From NCBI RefSeq assembly GCF_016545825.1, contig NC_052616.1, positions 11,036,001-11,100,000 of the forward strand: a DNA stretch of 64,000 nt. The letters run 5' to 3'. The number at the start of each line of letters is the position of its first letter. The first letter of the stretch is position 1. Positions 45,741-57,868 of the stretch are shown piece by piece. Under the pieces are notes generated by a model. It ran no database searches and was not told the DNA's origin. It saw only the letters and a program-made list of their open reading frames with translations. The position numbers and the translations under genes are program-made. The stretch is from Eucalyptus grandis. Its lineage: Eukaryota > Streptophyta > Magnoliopsida > Myrtales > Myrtaceae.

Positions 45741-47640
45741 AAATAACACAAATGGACTTTAAACTTTGGAATAATATGCAATGTGATCTCTACATTTTTA
45801 AATTATTTAGTGTAATCCTTGAACTTTAAAACTACTCAATGTGTTTCCTAAACTTTTGATATATATTTAATTACGTCTTTGAATTATATGAAGATGTTCG
45901 ATGCAGTCCTCAAACTTAAATTAATGAGAGCATACCATTAAACAACTCTATATAGTCCATGAACTAGATTGGATATATATCAAAAGTCTAGTGACTACAT
46001 AATTTAATGATTATATTGCACAATAGAGTAAAGTTCAGGATCACATATTTGGCCAAAGGCAATGACTACATGTGTCATCATCTCAATTTTTCTTTTGTTT
46101 TTTAATAGATCATGGGGGTACTCGTGGTTAGGCAGATGAGGGAAGAAGCCAATATCGAAAAAGTTGTTGATAAGAACTAAACTGTCTCTTTGGATAAACA
46201 GATAAACGCGAAGTAAATCAGACTAAGGTGGCTTATCTTTTTCTGCGCTGTTATCATTCCTTTTGGGGCCCCAAAAGGGCTCTGTTTATCTTCCTTGAAA
46301 GGAAGAAAATTCTATCCGATGGCGGACAAGGGCAGATGGAAAGGCGCGACGGTGATGACGCGAGCGGAAATGGTGGATCCCATTCCCATCCGATCGTTTC
46401 GACTCGGGGGCCGTGGGTCCGGTCGAGTCCGTAGTGCCCCCATTATTTTCTAGCCAATGTCCTCGATCGCACGCAACAGCATGGCGTACGAACCATTGCC
46501 CCGCCCCGATATTTCCTCCTCTTTTCAACCCAGGAAGCGTAGCTCCTTTAACTTCTCTGCGATGATAGGGACATTGCGTCCTCTCTCTCTCTCTCTCTCT
46601 CTCTTTCTGCGCATCCATCCAAGCACAATCCACACCATTGCTGTGGTAATCGCACTTGTAATTTGGTGATTTCATGTCGAATAATGTTACCTGCAGCTCT
46701 TCTAAACAAGATGATTACTGAGTGGATAATTGTTGAGGCACAAAGATGGTCCCGATTGCCATCTATCCACGAATTCGATGCAATGGATTGTGTCGTACTA
46801 TACTATTATTGTCTCTTTGTTTATGTGGATGATTTGCACCTTGGTCGATTTTGTATGTGGATATCGGATAGGATGCGGTAGGAAAATGGAATCTTTTATC
46901 AACCCATGTTTGTGTTTTAATGCCTTACTCTATGGTCTTTTCAAAATGATATCTTTCTTTGAACCTTGAAAAGGCCGTGAAGAGGCTTGTAACTATGTCT
47001 TTATAAAGAAAGGATTTGCACGGGATTGTGACTTACCATGTTGCCGACGAAATGTTCGGTTTAAGGAGCTATCGAAACACTAACAGCCCACTTGATGAGT
47101 TCATCGCAACAGTTGCATCAGATTGGGAGAGCCTTAGTCTAGATCGATCCTTCACATACTAACCAATATTTTTTAAGATCAATAAATAAGCTGCGGAATC
47201 TAACTCATGCTGTTAGGCTTGTAAATAAAGTCTTGAACCACTTGACTAATCACATAATTAATGAATATCAATCAAATGCAAAATATCATCTGTTTATCTA
47301 AATGCTTGCATATAGTTCGTCACATCACCGGTGACTCGGTGAGGCACATGTCTTGGTCGGAAATAATTATCTTAATGTAAAATATAATTTGTACTTTGAT
47401 ACGCATGTAACCTTACTATTTTGCATATTCATACACGGAAAAGCCTATTCTATTCAAATCCATCGGGTGGGCCACTACCGAACTGCAACAAGATGGATGC
47501 AGACAGGACTCCATGACCAATGACCATGACTGATGTAATGCTCTCGTGAAAGTCAGTCCAGCAGGACGTGTCCGTTCCCATGGGAAAAGATGGTGCATTA
47601 AATGTTGCAGTGCTGCATTAATTTCATCAGTTTTGGCCCG
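45737..47640. other. Intergenic DNA
   Basis: 45,740-46,080 has weak inverted-repeat character. 46,200-46,660 is GC-balanced and carries a (CT)n run at 46,580-46,604. Short open frames (for example 46,286-46,675 minus) have no recognisable domain. No gene could be supported. Confidence 0.45.
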
Positions 47641-47642
47641 TC

Positions 47643-47944
47643 TCTCATGCACATGAATTTTTTCGTGGTACACTCGGGCCCGTTTCGACATTCAACAAAC
47701 GCGGAAAAAGACATTTCTCTCTCTTTTTCAGCCGAAGATTAAAATATTACTCAAATTTAACCATAATATGAAATATGATTAATATCACGATCTCATCATG
47801 CACATGAATTTTTTCGTGGTACACTCGGGCCCGTTTCTTTGACATTCAACAAATGTAGAAAAGGACATTTCTCTCTCTTTTTCAACCGAAGATTAAAATA
47901 TTACTCAAATTTAACCATAGTATGAAATATAATTAGTATCACGA
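47643..47944. repeat. ~150-bp tandem duplication
   Basis: TCATGCACATGAATTTTTTC begins both units (about 47,643 and 47,794). Both run through CACTCGGGCCCGTTTC, CATTTCTCTCTCTTTTTCA and ATTACTCAAATTTAACCATA, and both end at a TTA(A/G)TATCACGA motif. The second unit continues directly into a MITE. Confidence 0.9.
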
Positions 47945-48280
47945 GAGAATTTCAAATTGACATATTTATAAAAATTTTATCTTGAACTAATTTTTTAACA
48001 ATTAAAAACTATAAACCGGTATATGTGGTAGATTTACGATTTGTTAATTTTTGTTAAATTGGATTAATATTACGAAATATCAGAAATCGGTACGCTTATG
48101 ACAAATGAAGGCTAAAACTTCAAACTAGTACTTTTCTCAACTGTCACGTATCATCCAACTCAATAATTTGATGTAATTTAACAAAAATTAATGAGAAATA
48201 AATTTATCATATTTATACTAATTTGGGATTTTTGATGGAGAAAAATAGTTTAAGATAAATTAATGGGATTTTTGAGATGG
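47931..48280. mobile_element. Foldback MITE (family of 1047-1400)
   Basis: It begins TTAGTATCACGAGAGAATTTC. It shows the same internal units as its relatives (GGTAGATTTACGATTTGTTAA; TAAATTTATCATATTTATAC) and ends near GGATTTTTGAG. Confidence 0.5.
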
Positions 48281-49394
48281 TTTAGCCCTATGAAATAAAT
48301 CAACGTAAGTAAATAAATCGATATCTGAATACCGTGAAAGTTTTAAAAAAGAGTTAAGATGCATGAATCATAAATTTAAAAATCCATCAAGCCTTTCAAT
48401 TAGGGGTACGGTGTTGTCAATCAATTGAAAGACTTGGGCAGAGCCCTATCAATATAGTAGTGGGTCTTTCACCTGTCTTACCTCAACTTTAGTGTAGAGA
48501 GAGCTATTATACTTCTTCACTCGATGATAGTCAATTCTGAAAAATTGACGTGATGTCTACCTTCTTTATCATATAGACCTTTCATTTCTCATTAAAGCTT
48601 TTCTTTCCGAGTGAGTGGAATTACGAGAGTGACATTACAAGGTCTCCTATTCGAGGACAAGTCTCCTGTTTTTTTTTTTTTCTCTTGAGTTTTTTAAGGA
48701 CATGATCAAGTCCAGAAAGTTTCGAATGTTTTCAATATAGAAAGGAGGAGTTAAGATGCCTCAAGCGTACATTTAAAGACTTAAGTAAAAAGTAAAAGTC
48801 AATTCCAACTAACCCTTCTTTTTGTGGAAACTCGAAATGAATCAGAATTAATCGCCAGATTAGCAAATGCAGCGGAGCCCTATTTCTAGGGAGATCCAAA
48901 CGGCAAAATCATGTGGAGCCGAGCCTCGCATCATTTCCAATCTCGAAAGGTGTCGACGTGTTCTGCTTCTGCAGTTTCGGGATGCGTAGCTGGCCACTCC
49001 ATCAGTCAGTCACCTCTGTGGCAGCACTTCGACGCAACCAAGGATGATGCTGCTTCCCTGTCTTGTCCTGTGTGAATTAAAAACACTACAGATTTTCAAA
49101 AGGAGAAAAAAAGGAGAAGATAGCAAAGCGGACATTAGATTCGAGTTCGTCCAGAACATGGTCGGGAAGAAGGCTGAAATGGGGGGGCACACAGACTGTG
49201 AACGCAAAGGCCATCGTCGGCCCGTGGAATTTGTGGGCGACTGTTTTTTTCTCTTTTGGCCTTTTCCTTCTGTTCACGCATTTCGCCTTTGCTTGCATCC
49301 ATTGCTATGGTCTAAAGGAGGTAACTTTTCCCATGGGAATGCGGCTCTTGAATTTCGGTGGGCTGTGCGATTCCAACCGGGATGCGATTAGGAC
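48281..49394. other. Intergenic DNA
   Basis: No gene was recognised. A plus-strand open frame at 49,044-49,391 has no domain I can name. The block 48,860-49,390 is more GC-rich than its flanks. Confidence 0.4.
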
Positions 49395-50072
49395 CTAATA
49401 CCCTAAAAGATCTTCGGCTTTAACTCTCATTCTAATTTTATCTTTTATGTTATAAAAAATCTCAATCTTTAGATTTTGTTCGATTCTGTCATAATTTTTT
49501 TTTCTCACAAAATCTTTTAACTTTAGATCTAGTCTCAATTCTACTATGAACTTTTGTTATCTCATAAAAAATCCTCAATTTTAAGTCAAGTACCAATTTT
49601 ACCATAAATTTTAAAATTCCCACTTTCAGGTCTAATTTCAATTTCACCCTAATTTTTTTTCCCGTCTTGTACTTGAGTTTCAATCTGCTCTCCATTAACT
49701 CAACGTCAAAATCGCCCTTAGTGATGTTGCGCTTGTCGATCTCTCAAGGTTGCACTCAGGACACTCGGAACAATTTGCCTTTAGGAGTTTTTCATCTCTC
49801 GATTGTAATGAGAAATTTTGGACAGAGAATTAATTAGGATAGATTTAGAACTCAAGTAAAAGTTTTTGATTTTTTTTTATCAAAGTGAAAAAACTTTAGG
49901 ATAAAATCTAGACAAGACCTAAAGTTGAAAAAGTTTATGATAAAATTAGAACAAGACTCAAAGCAGAGGACTTTATGATAGAATAGGGAATGAATCTAAA
50001 TTTGGAACTTTTTCACAGGGCAAAGATAAAATTAGGATGAAAGTTAAGGTCGGAGGATATTTATAGTACTAA
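49395..50072. mobile_element. Large foldback MITE (~680 bp)
   Basis: The left arm (TTCGGCTTTAACTCTCATTC, then TAATTTTATC) is inverted at the right end (GATAAAATTAGGATGAAAGT then TAAGGTCGGAGG). The pairing continues inward through repeated AAATTTATGATAAAATT-like units on both sides of a 100-bp centre. It lies about 500 bp upstream of the ATL gene. Confidence 0.65.
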
Positions 50073-50370
50073 GTCAAGGTGATGATGTGAGCGTCCAGAT
50101 TCTTTCGATCGTAAAGCGTCGAACCGGTCGGGGCAGAAGATCGCGAAGCGAGCCGGAAACCCACGTCGGGTCCAGCCCAACCCGACCCGAATTCTCTCGG
50201 ACGATGTTGTCCGATTACATTTCTAGGAACTTCCACGCGAACGTGGAACTTGCATTATTGAACTGGTCGTGGTTTCCTTGTCTGTACCGCGCAACCTGTC
50301 TGCTCCGTTTTGCTGCGGAGAAATTGACCGTCGGGGAGCTCTCTCTGTTTCGCGATTCTGAGGTCAGTAA

Positions 50371-50414
50371 GAGAGAGAAAGAGAGAGAGAGTAAGAGAGA
50401 GAAAGAGAGAGAGA
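50371..50414. repeat. (GA)n-rich tract
   Basis: An interrupted GAGAGA run lies about 40 bp upstream of the TATA box of the ATL gene. Confidence 0.85.
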
Positions 50415-50453
50415 AGTGCACGCCTGGAGTGCACGTATACGTTTCTTGCTGCA

Positions 50454-50460
50454 TATAAAT
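50454..50460 (+). promoter_or_regulatory. TATA box of the ATL gene
   Basis: TATAAAT in the context GCATATAAATTCCC lies 133 bp before the chosen ATG. Transcription would start near 50,485, which excludes the upstream ATG at 50,416 as the start. Confidence 0.6.
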
Positions 50461-50592
50461 TCCCACTCGCCACCCTCTCTCTCTCTTAGTGCCTTGTGCT
50501 CTGTAAAAAGCAGAACGAACTTCGTCATACGAAAGCCTCTGCCTCGCGTTAAAAGCCGGACCCGAAAGCTTCGATCTGACGGAAGGATCGGA

Positions 50593-51222
50593 ATGCGACC
50601 GTCGCCGATGGACACGACCCCGGGAGCCGCCGTACGCACCGTGGTCGTCCACCTCCTCGCGCCACCGCCGGCGGCGTGCGGCCTCAACGGCTGCAGGTGG
50701 CGGACGACGAATGTCCCCTCCTCCTTCTCCTCCTCCGGCGACATCCTGACCTACGTCATCGTCCTCGTCCTCTGCTTTCTCCTCTGCGCCCTCGCCCTCA
50801 CCTTCGCCGTCCGCTGCTTCCTCCGCGGCCAGCCGCCGCCGCTGCCGCTGGGCCACCCTCCTCCTCTGGCTGGCCAGGGCGAGGCCGAGCCGAAGCCCGC
50901 CGGCGAGGCGGCCGCGCCCCCGCTGGCGGCGGCGGCGCTGATGGTGTTCTCGCCCGGGGTGGAGCTGGCCGGCGCGGAGGCGGACTGCGCGATTTGCCTG
51001 ACGGAGTTCGTGGGAGGGGAGGAGATCCGGGTCCTGAAGAGCTGCAGGCACGGGTTCCACGATCAATGCATACAGAGGTGGCTGTCTTCGAAGACGTCTT
51101 GCCCGACCTGCCGCAGCAGCTGCGTCGTCCATTGCGCGGAGGACGAGGACGGCACCGCCCACTGCTCTGAAAATGGCGGAACGGCGGCTTCTCTTCCTCA
51201 GAGAGTGGCAGAGCAAGTTTGA
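50593..51222 (+). CDS. ATL-family RING-H2 E3 ubiquitin ligase
   Basis: This is a single-exon gene of 209 aa, as usual for ATLs. The start MRPSPMDTT is chosen because it follows the TATA box; a second ATG lies five codons on. One membrane segment lies near residues 50-78 (DILTYVIVLVLCFLLCALAL). A proline/alanine-rich linker follows, with a reduced form of the GLD region (MVFSPGVEL). The RING-H2 is complete: CAICLTEF...LKSCRHGFHDQC...WLSSKTSCPTC, spacing C-x2-C-x15-C-x-H-x2-H-x2-C-x10-C-x2-C. It is presumably a membrane-anchored ubiquitin ligase. Many ATLs respond to elicitors or nutrient stress, but nothing here shows the inducer or the target. The coding region is strongly GC-rich. Confidence 0.92.
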   Translation: MRPSPMDTTPGAAVRTVVVHLLAPPPAACGLNGCRWRTTNVPSSFSSSGDILTYVIVLVLCFLLCALALTFAVRCFLRGQPPPLPLGHPPPLAGQGEAEPKPAGEAAAPPLAAAALMVFSPGVELAGAEADCAICLTEFVGGEEIRVLKSCRHGFHDQCIQRWLSSKTSCPTCRSSCVVHCAEDEDGTAHCSENGGTAASLPQRVAEQV

Positions 51223-53349
51223 TCGCGTCGAAGGGTTCGTGCGGTTTTTCATTTCATCTTTCGCCTCTGGAAATTCGAATTCCTTGCTTGTGTTGGTGAT
51301 TGATTTTCTCAGTCATCAATGAAAAGAGTCTGTAAATTCTCGTCTTCATAGTTCTTTCGCGTGCTTCTGCACCGCCATGCGAGAGACTTCAAGCTCTGCA
51401 GCTGAAGTTCTGTGCTTCTCTGAACTAGGCTTGATCATCGGCCTCGCCAGCTATTCCGGGCGATCCCGCCCCGGTTAGGCTCAGGCCGACCGAAGAATTG
51501 TACTTAATTTTTTTTTTTCTTATATGCGAGTTTGGGTGGCAAATTAACCCGCCTTTCAGATTATTATAGGATCAAAGCGTTGACATGTTCACGGTCCTAA
51601 GACTTAGGAACGAATGATTAATAAATGCACTATTATACAAGAAAGGCCGGCAGAATTGAAAGCAGAGTATTTGCTAGACTTTTTAGGTGACGTACCGCGA
51701 GGCAATGTTTAATCAGGTCCAAGCCCTGTTGACAGAACTCGAAACAGGAGGCGAAGAAGTTCGAGCGAAGGGATCAAAGACGTTATGGAAAAAACTTCGA
51801 GAAATTCTCGGCAACTAGGTCTAGATTGCATTGGTTAAAATGAGGCGATCTCACTATGAAAACTGCTTTGAATTGACGGCTTTAACGTACCGGGTCTGGC
51901 ACCAAAACCCTGAGGCACTCGAAGAACAGCAATGTTTTTCAGCTGGGATCTGTACCCGAATTTGTCGGAGCTTATCTTGAGCCAACCCTTCAAGCTTGTC
52001 CGCCATTAGCGAGGAAAGGAAGAGGCTTGCGAACCATTCCAGGAGTGCAGAAGAGCAGAGCGTATGTACACAAGTGACATTGCCCCTGCAATCCTAGGAT
52101 TCGACTGCTACTAGCACGGTGTTGACGGGTCCTCCTACTGCTAAGCCGAACCCGGCGAGCCGCGGCAATAGTGGTTTGCAGTCATCGGCACGCGCGTGCA
52201 AAAGGGAACAGCAGAAGCAACCGAAATGGCTAGGCCGATGCACACACTACTGTTGGAACGGACTCTCATCTTGTTTACGGAACCATAATGGTGAATGACC
52301 CGATTTCCCGAATCTTCGTCTTTTTGTCGAGTGCCTTGGAGAAGCGGGTAGCGATCATGATTGGGGTCGGTAGAATGCACCCGGCTTTCGAAAGAATTTG
52401 TTACTTCTCTTTTTGACGATTGTAAGTGCTGAATCAAAAACGGGAGAGAATGGCTGAGGACAAAGGTAATGTATATTCTCTGGCAATTATATGCCTGGAA
52501 TACCTTTTCTTTTGGTACCAGATGCCCCATTGTGCCTAGAAGCATCTGCGTTGCATCCATAGAAAATTGCTAAACAGTCGTAAATTTATTATGCTTGTCC
52601 AAATTCAATTTTAAATATTTTAATTTAATTAATTTAGTCTTAAATCTTTTAAAAATTTCCCCATAAATCATATAAGACAACCAATATATATGTCAGCGAT
52701 TTTCAACCAAAATTAGTCAAATGGATTGCATTGACAATTTTTTAAAATAAAAATTAGGGCTAAATTAGTACAAGCGTAGTAAGTTTATGACATTTTTGGA
52801 AATTATCCATCTTTCTCTTAGGTAGAATTCTATTAATGAGTAATAGTATTTTTTTTTTTGCATCGTTAATTTTCGATAAGCTTTTTTTTTTTTTTTTTGT
52901 CAAACAATCAGCTTTGGTAAGTGTAAATTAATTGATAAAAAAATGACCAGTGACTTTGGTTTTTTTTTTTTTTTAATTTAAAGTTAACTTGTTATTAACT
53001 TGTTAGCAGGTTTTGTAGAGATACTCTTCAACAAAATCGGCTTGGTTAAAAGAAGCAACGCCTTCGGTATCGGTTAACAATCAGGATTGCATGGGCGACA
53101 CATGATTGTACATTTAATCTAATACCATGAACATTATGTAGATACATATCTCAAAATGTGAATTCAACGAATGACGTGCGACGAATGACGTGCGGCGCTT
53201 AGTTATTTACAAGAGTCACTAACCCTCGTATTATTCAAATGTACATCAACAAAGGACCAACGAAAACAACATCTTAAACTAGGCCAAACACCGTTGTCCA
53301 ATCTGACAAACCCATAGCAACAGATTGCAACTTCATATGTATCGCAGGT
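51223..53349. other. Intergenic DNA with organelle-like block
   Basis: 51,240-51,480 is the likely 3' end of the ATL transcript. 51,700-52,560 is GC-balanced and repeat-free, and resembles the 43.3-44.9 kb block in texture. A minus-strand frame at 52,141-52,560 has no recognisable domain. 52,565-52,800 is a small inverted-repeat AT element related in sequence to the foldback at 42,557. Confidence 0.4.
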
Positions 53350-53549
53350 CTAGAAGCACTTTCAGTCTACAATGGATGGGCCAAATTCATCGAACTCCGC
53401 CTTCGATATCCACATCCACATCTGCATCCAATATAGTTTTAAAAACCAAAATTGAGTATTACAGCTGCGGATTGCTGTTGTTACATATCAAATGAAAAGA
53501 ATAATGCCCATTTTTTTTTCTGGTCGCTTATTGATAATTGACCAATATT

Positions 53550-53699
53550 TTAATAAAATTGCCGACGTTTTTAATGTTCGACGACTTAATTTGAGAGAAA
53601 TTCGTAATGGATTAATTCGAGGTCAATAATTTCTCGAAATAGTTTGTACGGGTTCATAAGCACGGCACGTAAAAGTTACTAACTCAATAGAAACGTTGT
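53550..53699. repeat. Direct repeat, left copy (~150 bp)
   Basis: It runs from TTAATAAAATTGCCGACG to CTCAATAGAAACGTTG. A second copy lies at 55,915-56,065 with scattered substitutions. The pair brackets the gypsy-type LTR within the pseudogene's last intron. Confidence 0.9.
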
Positions 53700-53751
53700 C
53701 TGACCAAAAAAAAAAAGAAGTAGAAACGTTGACAACAATTGTGACAGAGTT

Positions 53752-55910
53752 AGTGTGACAGTCTAATTTTCCGCTTCTGTTTTCAATTAAATAAATCGGG
53801 CTTTTCGTCGACGTGTTTATAGCGCTATTCTCTGAGTTGATTACTCATGATATAACTTGACTAATTAGGAAAGTTATTAAAGGATTTTGATGCAACAGAC
53901 TTGAGAATTCGACCAGGAATCGATTGTTAGACCGTGTTAATCTACAAGGATCAGTTTGGCACAGTCGAAAATCTATCAGAAATCGGAAATAAGTCGATTC
54001 GATAGACATAAAATTAGGCTTGGGTGATTCCAACTAATTACAAATTTCTTGTCGATCGGCACTAAACCAAATTTTCTGTTGTTTTGGTACCCTGTGCTCA
54101 TAATTGAAACCTCAAGATTTTTCACGACAATCGAGAGTCGTCAATGTGTCGAAGATGTATATTGTGGCTCGGGAATAATCGACCACGGGTCAGTGCACCA
54201 AAAATTCCCAAAAACTAACCGATAGTTTAAGTTGCGCTAAAATCACATTTTGATTGAAATTAACCGAGGAAATGATGTCGATTACAGAAATTAAGAATTG
54301 TCACGTGTCACAATTCATCCCAAGGACATTGTTGCATCTTTTCAAAATTTTTTGATGATGGAAATTGTTCATGAAATGTGCAAGATCAGCAAATTAAAAG
54401 AGCAATGGAATTACCACATTTTAAGTAGGATTTAAAGGTCTCTAATGTGAAGCAATTTAAGAGGTATTATAAGTTGTTACTAAGGGACTTGACCCTATTG
54501 AATTAGATGTTAGATTGGTAATTAAAGAAAGAAAGAAGATAAATCTCCTCAAAAGGAAATTCGTAGGAATCCTCTCTCCTACAATTTCACCTCAATTTCC
54601 TTGGTATTTAATAGAAATGAACTTGGAAAAGACAGAGGGACCACTTGATAGGGAAATGAACTCAATCTCCATGGGAAAAAGCTACGAAAATTAACTTCAA
54701 AATTCGGATTCAGCAGTTTACATGAATTCAAATCTTTTCTTTCATCTTAATTAGAAGAGACAACGTCGGAAAACCTTGCGGGGCCTATGATGGTAATATG
54801 TGGCCAAAATTTCCATGGAAAATTAGGCCAAAAGCTGAAGGAAACTTCAATGAAACTTTCAAACAATTTCCAGTCTCCTTCCCCACCCTTTTCTCACGCA
54901 TGGAAGTCTGTCTGCTGTATTTTACACGGCAACTTCCACATTTTCCTTTCTTCCTCTTATTTTATTATTCTCCCTTGTATCTTTCAACGTACAAGCTGTT
55001 GCTTTCTCTTCCCTTGAACGTGCAACTTCCATTTCAGCTCCCCTTGGACGACAAAGCAGCGACCGAACATCAAGGTCTCGAGTGTTCCTCCCTCCTCAAG
55101 AAAATCCGAGACTTTGTGTGCTGCTGTGGTGGTCGCTCAACGACACATCTAGCCATTGTGCCGGGTCCAAATCATCGTCAAAAGCCTCCAAGGCTGTCCT
55201 TGTGTTGCCGTCCGGCTAGAAGTGAAGATCGCTATTAGTTTCGGTGGTGAATTGTCTTTTAAATCTGGACTAGAGGTTGAGTACCTCTATTAGGAATTCG
55301 TACAAGTTAAAAATATGTAGATGACGTTAGATATGGATGGATGTTGGTTAGGGATGTTATGATGGCCATAGAAAAGCTTAGATAGTGTTTAGAGAGCAAG
55401 ATAAATGTCGTGGAAGAAGATTCGGACTAGAACAGTAGCTGATTTCTGAAATAGTTTCCAAGACGTGTGTATTTTGCTAATTTCGTAGACAACTGTGTGT
55501 TGCGATTTTGAAGGAATTTTATTCTGAAGAAAAGTTTGGGACATCCTAAATAGTAATATATATTTTTCTTATAATTTTTAGAAATTAAAAAGATGACGAT
55601 TTTAATGACGTCATTCTCGGAATAGTAATTCGGACAGTTTTGTAACTCTTGACCTGTTATGATTCAGAGGGCTGTTACTGACATTTCAAGGTCGAATTTC
55701 CAATCGGTTTCTTCATGAAAGTTGTTCGTTATAGATTTTAGTTTAACATACTTGAATTTCAAATCAAACGGACTAGATTTCGACCCAAAAACGAACTGAT
55801 TTCGATGAGTTAGGTTCTCTGGAACTGGACCTGATTTTTGTGCTGGATAGAGAGAATTTCTGGGCCGAATCCAGAGGGATCTGTATCTTGGTGTCTTCAT
55901 GAAAGATGTT
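53752..55910 (+). mobile_element. Gypsy-type LTR in actin pseudogene intron
   Basis: It begins TGTGACAGTCTAATTTTC and aligns with the reverse complement of 10,883-8,724. Shared pieces include AAAGTTATTAAAGGA, GACTTGAGAATTCGACCAG, GTCGATTATTCCCGAG-type sequence and TACCCTGTGCTC. The right end is not defined. Homology can be followed to at least 55,640 (TCATTCTCGGAATAG...CGGACAG). It has no pol domains, so it is probably a solo or truncated LTR. Confidence 0.6.
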
Positions 55911-55914
55911 CTTT

Positions 55915-56065
55915 TAATAAAATTGCCACCGTTTTTAATGTTTGACGACTTAATTGGAGAGAAATTCATAATGGACTAATTTGAGGTCAATAATTTCTCG
56001 AAATAATTTGTATGGGTTCATAAACACGACACGTAAAAGTTACTAACTCAATAGAAACGTTGGCG
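55915..56065. repeat. Direct repeat, right copy (~150 bp)
   Basis: It matches 53,550-53,699 from TTTAATAAAATTGCCACC to CTCAATAGAAACGTTGG. The flanks differ on both sides. Confidence 0.9.
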
Positions 56066-57868
56066 CATTTGAAAAGAAGAAGAAGAGCCATATGATCTAC
56101 AGTAAGCAACTTAAATGAGAACTGGTGAACGAAAATGAGTTGATATCCTCATCAGAGAAAACCAGTAAGTTGCAAAAATTAAAATCAGTGTACCCGTATG
56201 AGATTGGTAAATTTAAGATGTGTGTAAGATGACAAATTAAAGTCGGTAAACTATTCCAAAAATGAGAAATTTAAAAAAAAAAAGCCAAATAAATTTTGGT
56301 AAGTTACGGAATTGAGAGTAAGTAGTTATGATAATTTAGTTAGATAAAAGTTGGTAAATAACTCAATCGAATGTGGATAAATTTACGTAAAAGTGATAAA
56401 TTGACGACCTTGAAAGAATAATTAACGATTCGAGAGTTGGTAATTTAAAAAATATATCAATATTTTACCAACAAATTACTGAAATATATTTTTAACAAAT
56501 GGTTTTTAAATCTTACCCACATCTTCACATCAGCACACAAAAAGATCCACTTCTTTGATGGAAAGAAAAATGAATAAAGGAGTTGTCCATATCGTATCTA
56601 TCTTCTACCCAGCTCAAGTCGGGAAAAAGGGACTATAAAAACTCAAAATACGTATTTTAGTACTTAAGAGTTCAATCAATGCCGAACGGAACATAGCGGA
56701 TACCAATAGCCGTCATGAAGCAATTGTCGGGAAGTTCCAAAGTAGAAGATTAGATATTTTCCGACTGATATGTCGAGTTACTTGCTGAAACGAGCCAAGA
56801 GAAGCGACGTTCCTCCGATCCAGACGGCGTACTTCCTCTCAGGAAAAGCTTCCACTTTGATTTCGGCGCTGGAGGGTGCGAGATGGGCAATCTCTTTGCT
56901 GAAGCGTTCGGCCATTCCTGGGAACACACTCGATCCCCCTGAGAGCACCATGTTCCGGAACAGGTCTTTTTGGATGTCGGCGTTGCACTTCGAGATCGAA
57001 GCGTGTGTGATCTCGTGAATTCCAGGGGCGCTCATTTGGACAAGCGCTGGATTGAACATGAACTGGGCAAATTGGAAGCGCTCGTTCCCGATAGTTATCA
57101 CTTGTCCATCAGGTAACCTGTACTCCTTGATTGTTGAACTGCTTGTGGCAAGCTCCTGCTTGTGATCTAGAGCCACGCACGTGTGATTCTCCTTGACTTC
57201 GCGGATGATTGGTTGCTCCTCGGCGGGGTTAGAGACATAACCTCTTTGGCTCAAGATCCCTGTTAGAAGCCGTGTCAGGTACTCCGTCACGTTCCGCCCA
57301 GCGAGCTTAAGCTCCTGGATGGCGTGGGGCAGCACATAGCCATTGTAGACCGGAGCAGCTTGGCTCATTTGGTAGCCGGACTTCAGCATGAAACCCAAAT
57401 AATAAGAACGACGCATTTTCGTCATCACCGAAACAAACTCCATTAGAATCTTAGAATTTGTGTACTCAGGTTGAAGCACGAGCCTGAAGTCTGGCCTGCG
57501 GCGTAAAGGGAGAGCACAGCTTACTTGGAGAAGCACAAGGCAGGGACCTTGAAGGTTTCGAACATGATCACCGCGGCCCTCTGCCATATCCAATTCAAGT
57601 TAAGGGGTGCTTTGCTGAGGAGCACCAGGCGTTCTTTAGGAGTGACGCCCAGCTGTTGGTCGAAGGCGTGGTCCTAGATCTTTTCCATGTAGTCCCAATC
57701 CTCAAAGATTCCATGGTCTCCGGGGTACTTCAAGTTCAAGCCACGGTTACACCTGTTATACTAGGCATCGTTCCCGGCGTACAACACGCCGTTCCTGCCT
57801 TCGCCGATCTTGACACCAATGATGCTTGGGAAGATTGCCTTCGGCCTGTCATCCCCTGCAAATCCGGC

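Larger units (their letters stand above)
53350..57868 (-). pseudogene. Actin pseudogene (unprocessed)
   Basis: Exon 2 starts at 57,868 after a conserved CAG acceptor (AGFAGDDRPKAIFPSII). In-frame stops interrupt it within the next 160 bases. The TQIMFETF region is frameshifted. The codon-150 intron is still present near 57,430-57,510. Exon 3 (about 57,370-56,778) is mostly open ([28 protein letters not shown]) but loses frame at WIGG, where a 4-bp loss gives LLLARFSK and a stop. The last exon lies far away at 53,421-53,350, with ATGTGG doubled and a TGA replacing the HRKCF end (GPSIVD stop). Retained introns mean a genomic duplicate, not a retrocopy. It is strongly diverged from the gene at 62.4 kb. 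Confidence 0.85.

Noticed and set aside
50416..50592. Upstream ATG extending the ATL protein by 59 residues
   Set aside because: It lies before the TATA box, and the extension is leader-like (CT-rich); the downstream ATG gives a normal ATL.
50215..51252. 345-aa open frame antisense to the ATL gene
   Set aside because: Arginine-rich, low-complexity shadow of a GC-rich coding region; no domain, and the sense strand has a complete RING-H2.
54798..55238. 146-aa plus-strand open frame
   Set aside because: Lies within the second copy of the gypsy-type LTR; cysteine/proline-rich but without a coherent motif.
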